Source of the DNA: Candidatus Dojkabacteria bacterium
GTDB taxonomy: Bacteria; Patescibacteriota; Dojkabacteria; J137
DNA: 18,863 nt
Assembly: GCA_020429495.1 (NCBI GenBank)
Contig: JAGQLJ010000018.1
Span: forward strand, 1 to 18,863
Reading direction: 5' to 3'
Part shown: piece after piece, positions 14,901 through 18,863 of the stretch
Layout of the letters: each line of letters begins with the position of its first letter
Position numbering within the stretch: position 1 is the first letter of the stretch
Made by a program: the position numbers and the translations under genes
Notes under the pieces: generated by a model
Database searches by the model: none
What the model saw: the letters and a program-made list of their open reading frames with translations, nothing else
Told to the model about the DNA's origin: nothing

Positions 14901-16277
14901 TACGATGATGAATTACAAAAGTTCTTATGTGAACAAGGTTATGAAGATATGTGTGTAACTCTACCTCCAGAGCTAGTCTGTAGAAATGAAGATGGCCAAG
15001 TAGTGAATCAAGATGATATTGATTCAGACGTGATTTCCGCCAATGCTACTTGCCCTGTTGCTAATGGACTTTGTATAAGAGGACCGGGTGTTTTGAGTCA
15101 TGGTACCTTAAATGCTATTGATATTTCTACACCACAAAAAGATGCTGATGGAAACTATATTCTAGTCGCACCTTTTGACGGAAAGATAGTTGGAAGAAGA
15201 ACAAATACATACTGTGCCAATACTTCTCTAAATGGAGGGGATGGATTGTATTTTCAAGGTAAAGTTGCTGGGCAAACGGTTACTTTATTTATGTATCACC
15301 TAAGATCAAAATTTCTAGTTAGTGAAGGAGTTAATGTTAAAGCAGGAACTCCAATAGCTCAACTAGCAGAACCATCTGATGCAGATATAGATTCATTAGC
15401 ATGTTTGCCAGGTGTACCAGGAACTGCTCATGTGCATATTGAGTTCGCAGATAATAATTCTCTAGCACATTTAAAAGAAGGAAATACACCGTTTGATTTA
15501 AGAGCATTTACATATCAAGCTCTCGGATGTAAAGAAACTACTAATGCAGCGTGTTCAACAGATATAGATTTGGGAATAGATAATGTAAACAATTTAGTTT
15601 GTGAGTATGAAAATACAGAAATACCTGTTGGTAATGGGCCTAATGTATGTAATGAATTTAATTGTGCACCAGGTGACCCAGCAAGAGCAACATTTGAGAC
15701 TTCTCTACTCTGTGCAGCACAAACATTATCTAATGATGTGAGTGCCGGTAAATCGCTAGCAGAACTATTAGATGAGTATGGGCCATACTGTGATAATGAA
15801 ACTTTGGGTGTTCTAGATAATGGTTCATCCAAACTACCATTTGCATTTAATTTTATAACAAAGTTATATGATCCATTCGCGATTGCTCAAAGATCATGCT
15901 CAACTACCCCGCCATCTAGCCCAAGACAAGAAGATGTTGGTTTAAGATGTACTGATTTTGGAAGAACACTTGGAAACTTAAGAGCAGATCAAGATGCATG
16001 GGATTATTACAGAGCGCCACTAGAAACATGTGGACTAAGTTCAGATCAAATGACTTGGGAAGGTGGAACAAATGGTTTAGGCATAGATGAAGTAACAGAT
16101 AAAATGATTAATGAAGTTAATTATGCAGGATTTAGATTAAGCAATGTTCCAAGGCAAAAAGTAGAAATTGTTGTAAAAACAGCAAAAGATTATAATATTA
16201 ATCCATATATATTAGTGGCTCTTTGGGGAACAGAGAGCTGGTTTGGCCAATTTAACCCAGTATGCAACGTTTATTAG
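11949..16277 (+). CDS. Giant exported multi-domain hydrolase: GH-A-like barrel, M23 peptidase, partial lysozyme-like domain
   Basis: From ATG 11949 the product has 1442 residues; an in-frame ATG at 11895 would add 18. A hydrophobic export segment (about 21-39) and a signal-peptidase-like KVYAQ near 51-55 indicate secretion. Residues about 90-420 look like a clan GH-A TIM barrel, with acid/base candidate E224 in GPNEPG and nucleophile candidate E342 in VTEFG. Residues about 430-1020 match nothing I know. A LytM/M23 domain follows: H1051 and D1058 (SHGTLNAIDIS), then H1161 and H1163 (AHVHIEF), the usual zinc ligands. The end has INPYILVALWGTESWFG, the start of a lysozyme-like fold with E1429, but the protein stops 13 residues later. 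It has 40 cysteines, while neighbouring cytoplasmic proteins have almost none, consistent with an oxidised extracellular location. Likely peptidoglycan or surface-glycan remodelling. It overlaps the next gene by 16 bases. Confidence 0.85.
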   Translation: MKIEKSPKFSFGFSSMSTLKGMFFLFIILSIFTIGSALVNGNLLSLNTINKVYAQVTGRPAPNSGTIADTLKGQDNEEGVVQVTDSYDRCRIIDPNLAEPTRVADSGALTNLSLADNLGGINLAPVLDFSDYASTSEYKSSFSKGSELGMSYILGMVTDKNAVGNVVGFINEANQNGFVPVVRLCYPGGCNFDLSNDAQDIINFYRSVSSQSNGDFVAMLGPNEPGSGEPQLEMEAFNIKKGDYGTLVDRAEEAANALQPLRAANGGNMYLAPAAFNVTNAINDDALQYFKNGLNTSLFDVVILNSYNLAGGTAYDFYKSTAQGFPLKDTVEQAGLKAVVTEFGTFTETTNFDSLKDSFDKFCSDETVEGVLFFRSFQSLSSIEPEPHPNLIPDSVIRDIVSNCSKGSLRDWAWANCNFDSCIYEEDYDSKSTASSCGITSTATRQDTAGAALRLKCVETGCGIDWQQTLQVSLPIKQFGSNLISGTQNFNYPAICAELANFYDTGAYDALNQFAGSLKGDNGLTYPMPWLGSAINCSSELIKLTNQNALDYSSLYSPSVGSSFSQTKEEVEKESTEQDYKDLGFTNAGSSTINSGDRNQIIDERTVCLDDNCLDKSKSLSAPIYSPYIPAQLAQSYYRPASCSSSDLLIRNEPNNYIIGPEVYISDRKAETFFIGSHDICYQYLIRNSGSSAVDERMAFGPNTKLSCGIVDPGTIPAKGLAELNGFNCNAFTNLLNAEVGGEKTYHKGVANIAPNLRWCFKYNAKPEDEVFYYKSDFATPPKFEIPGIYDSLYETYKRTQTIMSERYLKVVVRENIGWEAKVTVKMRDLNSPYEQEPYMYSQELNSCNVPDNLFDNRYKLGRGNPEQTTSQYFDWLGYLDIMQEWNMTYSRDYLNTAEKIIQNPLKDPEFADIQIPDELNKDYILLSGTASQATRFPILTCDEIALNKVGIGFKDSVAYRLPEDKIYAADFNPTCIDQYESDRYDDELQKFLCEQGYEDMCVTLPPELVCRNEDGQVVNQDDIDSDVISANATCPVANGLCIRGPGVLSHGTLNAIDISTPQKDADGNYILVAPFDGKIVGRRTNTYCANTSLNGGDGLYFQGKVAGQTVTLFMYHLRSKFLVSEGVNVKAGTPIAQLAEPSDADIDSLACLPGVPGTAHVHIEFADNNSLAHLKEGNTPFDLRAFTYQALGCKETTNAACSTDIDLGIDNVNNLVCEYENTEIPVGNGPNVCNEFNCAPGDPARATFETSLLCAAQTLSNDVSAGKSLAELLDEYGPYCDNETLGVLDNGSSKLPFAFNFITKLYDPFAIAQRSCSTTPPSSPRQEDVGLRCTDFGRTLGNLRADQDAWDYYRAPLETCGLSSDQMTWEGGTNGLGIDEVTDKMINEVNYAGFRLSNVPRQKVEIVVKTAKDYNINPYILVALWGTESWFGQFNPVCNVY

Positions 16278-16663
16278 ACTTTATAAAAAACAATTATTTT
16301 CTTTACTTTGTAATGATGCTTCTGTTTGGAATTGTTATTTTGGTTGTTATTTATAACCTAACAGTTGTACAGCCAGAAAAGCAAAGACAGCAACAACTTG
16401 CCGAAAATCCTCCTGAGACTTTTGTTAATAATGATGAAAGTCCTGCTTTAGATGGCGAATCATACGATAATGACTTTGAAACATTATTTAATCAGTTACC
16501 AATACAAAGAGCACAATATATTATGGAGCAAGATGGCGACAATATTGTTATTACAGTAAAAGAAGATGGAAATGAATCAATTTTTGTTGGCCTTGCTCTA
16601 TCTTATATTGAAAGCTTTGGAATAGACCCAAATGATGAAAGAATCATTATTAATTTAATCTAA
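16262..16663 (+). CDS. Small single-pass membrane protein coupled to the giant hydrolase
   Basis: The 133-aa product has one strong membrane helix (about residues 12-35, FLYFVMMLLFGIVILVVIYN) after a short basic N-terminus, so the N-in, C-out orientation is likely. The outside part is acidic and ends in a short possible domain (about 75-133). I recognise no family. The ATG lies inside the last codons of the giant gene in another frame (16-base overlap), implying translational coupling and a shared job at the cell surface, perhaps as an anchor or partner of the secreted hydrolase. It is not the missing remainder of the lysozyme domain. No Shine-Dalgarno. A new promoter follows its stop. Confidence 0.8.
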   Translation: MQRLLDFIKNNYFLYFVMMLLFGIVILVVIYNLTVVQPEKQRQQQLAENPPETFVNNDESPALDGESYDNDFETLFNQLPIQRAQYIMEQDGDNIVITVKEDGNESIFVGLALSYIESFGIDPNDERIIINLI

Positions 16664-16686
16664 TAAAAGTATGCAAAAGTTTTTTC

Positions 16687-16715
16687 TTGACAATTGATGC
16701 AGAAGTCATGATAAT
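16687..16715 (+). promoter_or_regulatory. Strong sigma-70 type promoter of the receiver gene
   Basis: TTGACA (16687-16692, 6 of 6) and GATAAT (16710-16715, 5 of 6) are 17 bp apart, the best promoter in the window. Transcription should start near 16722, leaving an AT-rich leader of about 19 nt with no Shine-Dalgarno before the ATG at 16741. Confidence 0.75.
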
Positions 16716-16740
16716 TCATATATATCAAAAAATGTAACAC

Positions 16741-17193
16741 ATGAGTGATCAACCAGAAACAAAACCACAACCAACACCAGCAGTAGCACAACCTGAACCT
16801 CAAACAGGAGAAAAAAAAGTATATAAAATACTTGTTGTTGATGATGAACCAGATGCAAGAGATCTATTTTTAGACATGCTATCTGGCGAAGGTAATTACG
16901 AAGTTTCTACAGCAGTTGATGGAGTTGATGCACTTGCAAAAGCAGAAGCTACAAAATTTGATATGATTCTTCTAGATATTGTTATGCCAAACAAAGATGG
17001 TGTTCAAACTCTTACTGAACTTATGCAAGATAAAGCTAAATATGGTTCTCCAAAGGTTATAATGCTTACAAATCTTGGAGGAGATCTTGCTGTTGAAGAG
17101 GCAATGAATATTGGAGCTGTAGACTATAAAGTAAAAATAGACACAGAGCCCGATGACCTTTTGCAAACTGTTGCAAAACATCTTGGTGCATAG
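16741..17193 (+). CDS. Stand-alone response-regulator receiver domain (CheY-like)
   Basis: The 150-aa protein is a single phosphoacceptor receiver domain without an output domain. The acid pocket is D34-D35 (LVVDDE), the phosphorylation site D79 (LLDIVMP), the switch Thr T110 (MLTN) and the conserved Lys K132 (GAVDYKVK); the usual Pro after that Lys is Ile. A flexible Pro/Gln/Glu-rich tail of about 25 residues precedes the domain. It probably signals through protein-protein contact, for example to pilus or motility machinery, but no kinase or partner is nearby. It has its own strong promoter, so it is a separate transcription unit from the giant hydrolase genes. Such lone receivers with low-complexity tails are common in CPR genomes (general knowledge). 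Confidence 0.95.
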   Translation: MSDQPETKPQPTPAVAQPEPQTGEKKVYKILVVDDEPDARDLFLDMLSGEGNYEVSTAVDGVDALAKAEATKFDMILLDIVMPNKDGVQTLTELMQDKAKYGSPKVIMLTNLGGDLAVEEAMNIGAVDYKVKIDTEPDDLLQTVAKHLGA

Positions 17194-17300
17194 GATCAGA
17201 TCACAAAACTACACAATATTTTCCCCTTATAAAAATCGAATTACTATAAGACATTATTAGTAATTGTAATTAAGTAATTTATAGTTATTAATTGTTATGC

Positions 17301-17660
17301 GTGGCAGGTTTATCTGAACTAGAAATTTACAAAATTGCAGTTGATCTATCCGAAAATGGATGGATTATTTATGAAGGTTTACCAAAAACTCATAAATATC
17401 ATATTGGTGATCAAGTATTAAGATCATTAGACTCTATAGCAGCAAATATAGCGGAAGGATATGGAAGATATCATTATAAGGATAGTTTAAGATTCTACTA
17501 TAATGCGAGAGGTTCGCTCTGGGAAGCTAAGTTTTGGATAGAAACATTGAATAAGAGAAATTTAATTATTAAAGACTTCTATAATCCAACTCTTCAGATG
17601 ATTGAAAAAGAAGGAGTAAAATTAAATAACTTCATTAATTCAATTAAAAGAATACTATAA
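17301..17660 (+). CDS. Four-helix-bundle protein (23S rRNA IVP family)
   Basis: The 119-aa protein matches the four-helix-bundle family first found as the protein encoded in intervening sequences of 23S rRNA genes. The diagnostic stretch is RSLDSIAANIAEGYGR followed by KDSLRFYYNARGSLWEAKFWIE (about residues 42-80). The molecular role is not established; the fold forms pentamers and is suspected to bind nucleic acid. There is no rRNA here, so this is a free-standing copy. I use the GTG at 17301, which places the first helix (LSELEIYKIAVDL) as in relatives; a TTG at 17292 would add 3 residues. The only nearby ATG (17297) is out of frame and opens a 6-codon ORF that overlaps the start. Confidence 0.88.
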   Translation: MAGLSELEIYKIAVDLSENGWIIYEGLPKTHKYHIGDQVLRSLDSIAANIAEGYGRYHYKDSLRFYYNARGSLWEAKFWIETLNKRNLIIKDFYNPTLQMIEKEGVKLNNFINSIKRIL

Positions 17661-17718
17661 AATAAAATTACTATTAATAACAACAAATAACTATTACTTA
17701 CTATTTCGTTTTCCTAGA

Positions 17719-17747
17719 TTAACTGTAACAATTTTGTTTGCTATAAT
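17719..17747 (+). promoter_or_regulatory. Extended -10 promoter of gltX
   Basis: TATAAT (17742-17747) is preceded by TGC, making a full extended -10 (TGnTATAAT), and TTAACT (17719-17724, 4 of 6) stands 17 bp upstream as the -35. The start would be near 17754, giving a leader of about 14 nt without Shine-Dalgarno. Confidence 0.7.
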
Positions 17748-17767
17748 TACCAATACAAAAAAAGTTA

Positions 17768-18863
17768 ATGACAACACGAACAAGATTTGCACCAAGCCCA
17801 ACAGGATATTTTCATATAGCAGGACTTCAAAAAGTTCTTTATAGTTATGCGCTTGCGAAAAAAAATAATGGACAATATATAGTAAGAATTGAAGACACTG
17901 ATAGAAATAGATATGTAGAAGGTACTGAAGATGTAATTTTTGAAAGCCATAAATTAATGGGCATAGATATTGATGAGTCTATCCATGATGGTGGAGATTA
18001 TGGTCCATATAGACAATCTGATCGTTTAGATATATATATAAAGTATGCTGATGAGCTGATTGAAAATGGTTTTGCCTATTATGCTTTTGAGACAAAAGAA
18101 GAGCTAGATGAAATGCGAAAATCTCAAATGGATGCAGGACATAGACCAAGATATAATGGTTTGTATAGAGAATATGATTTAGAAGATGCAAGAGAAAGAG
18201 TTGAAGCAGGAGAAGAATATGTTGTTAGACTTAAAATCCCTGCACATAGAGAAATTATTGTTGAAGATCTGATTATGGGGGAAATGAAGTTTAATACAGA
18301 TGATTTAGATGATTATATTATTGTTAAATCTGATGGCTATCCAACTTATCACTTAGCAGTTGTAGTTGATGATCATCTAATGAAAATTTCACACATTTTT
18401 AGAGGTGTGGAGTGGATTGCAACCTCACCAATAATGAAGCTTACATATGAATTTTTTGGATGGAATATGCCAGAAATTGGCCATGTTCCAAATATTCTAA
18501 ATCCAAATGGTCAAGGAAAGCTTTCAAAAAGAAATGGAAGCGTTGCATTGTCAGAGTTCTTTGAAGAAGGATATTTAAAAGAAGCAATAATTAATTTTAT
18601 TATTCTACTTGGTTGGTCTCCGTCAATTGAAAGAGTTCACGGTGAAAAAGAAAGAGAAATATTTAGCCTTAAAGAGTTTATAGACTTATTTGATACAAAA
18701 GATTTAAATAAGAGTAATCCTAAATTTAATAGAGAAAAGCTATTGTGGTTTAATAAAGAATACATAAAAAACTTTGACACAAACGAACTTGCAGATAGAT
18801 TAAACGAATGGAACAATAGATATTTCAAAAATAATGATATTGAGCAAGATAGTGAGATTGACA
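17768..18863 (+). CDS. gltX: Glutamyl-tRNA synthetase, 3' end cut by the window edge
   Basis: GltX charges tRNA(Glu), and often tRNA(Gln) in organisms that use the amidotransferase route, with glutamate in the cytoplasm. The visible 365 codons include the class I signature FAPSPTGYFHIAG, with HIAG at 16-19 standing for HIGH, and KLSKR at 251-255 standing for KMSKS. Other family text includes VRIEDTDRNRYVEGTE, GPYRQSDRL and YPTYHLAVVVDDHLMKISHIFRG-like sequence split around residues 198-218. The catalytic Rossmann domain is complete and the anticodon-binding part is only begun; about 100 or more C-terminal residues are outside. The ATG is 20 bases after a strong -10 box. Whether this enzyme is discriminating cannot be judged from this fragment. 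Confidence 0.97.
   Translation, partial: MTTRTRFAPSPTGYFHIAGLQKVLYSYALAKKNNGQYIVRIEDTDRNRYVEGTEDVIFESHKLMGIDIDESIHDGGDYGPYRQSDRLDIYIKYADELIENGFAYYAFETKEELDEMRKSQMDAGHRPRYNGLYREYDLEDARERVEAGEEYVVRLKIPAHREIIVEDLIMGEMKFNTDDLDDYIIVKSDGYPTYHLAVVVDDHLMKISHIFRGVEWIATSPIMKLTYEFFGWNMPEIGHVPNILNPNGQGKLSKRNGSVALSEFFEEGYLKEAIINFIILLGWSPSIERVHGEKEREIFSLKEFIDLFDTKDLNKSNPKFNREKLLWFNKEYIKNFDTNELADRLNEWNNRYFKNNDIEQDSEID

Noticed and set aside
15515..15832. 105-codon ORF antisense to the giant gene
   Set aside because: It lies wholly opposite the Cys-rich linker of a well-supported gene and shows low-complexity, shadow-like sequence.
16741..17193. Two-component pair with a nearby histidine kinase
   Set aside because: No kinase domain occurs anywhere in the window; the receiver stands alone.
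17241..17267. Hairpin ATTACTA/TAGTAAT after the receiver gene as terminator
   Set aside because: The stem is only 7 AT-rich pairs with no U-run behind it and competes with CTTATA/TATAAG; not convincing.
1..18863. CRISPR array, transposase or phage gene
   Set aside because: No regularly spaced direct repeats and no transposase-, integrase- or phage-like proteins were seen on either strand.

Overview
This is an AT-rich chromosomal segment with short intergenic gaps. The best guess is a Candidate Phyla Radiation (Patescibacteria) bacterium. The evidence is tight packing, almost no Shine-Dalgarno sequences, several near-leaderless starts, a lone four-helix-bundle (23S-IVP family) protein and a giant Cys-rich secreted protein ahead of a small membrane protein. 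This placement is inference; no rRNA or marker phylogeny is available. The standard code fits: long ORFs read through intact, and all 13 complete genes stop with TAA or TAG. Both ends cut a gene (lepA on the left, gltX on the right).

Layout. Positions 1-1389 (minus) hold the N-terminal three quarters of the ribosomal GTPase LepA/EF4. Positions 1506-2413 hold a small acidic protein of unknown function and a GNAT-like acetyltransferase behind one good promoter, ending in a strong terminator hairpin that abuts the start of rmuC (2475-3584). An unknown 218-aa protein follows and converges on a minus-strand 3-methyladenine glycosylase (tag). Tag is divergent from a dCTP deaminase/dUTPase-fold protein that lacks the usual catalytic residues. 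A bidirectional terminator separates that gene from a minus-strand heterodimeric ABC exporter (5476-8973) with one canonical and one degenerate ATP site. A 250-base gap with palindromes leads to clpC (9246-11726, minus), whose promoter carries a CIRCE-like HrcA operator. Just upstream of it lies a 93-bp element that can fold into a perfect-looking cloverleaf.

On the plus strand, 11949-16277 encodes a 1442-aa exported protein. It combines a GH-A-like TIM-barrel domain, a LytM/M23 peptidase domain and the beginning of a lysozyme-like domain, with 40 cysteines. It overlaps a small single-pass membrane protein (16262-16663). Next come a stand-alone CheY-like receiver, a four-helix-bundle protein and gltX.

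How the parts relate: most genes are housekeeping (translation, DNA repair, nucleotide metabolism, proteolysis). The unusual part is the giant multi-domain candidate murein hydrolase with its overlapping membrane protein, a plausible cell-surface remodelling or host-contact module. It sits next to a heat-shock-type regulated unfoldase and a mobile-looking palindrome.
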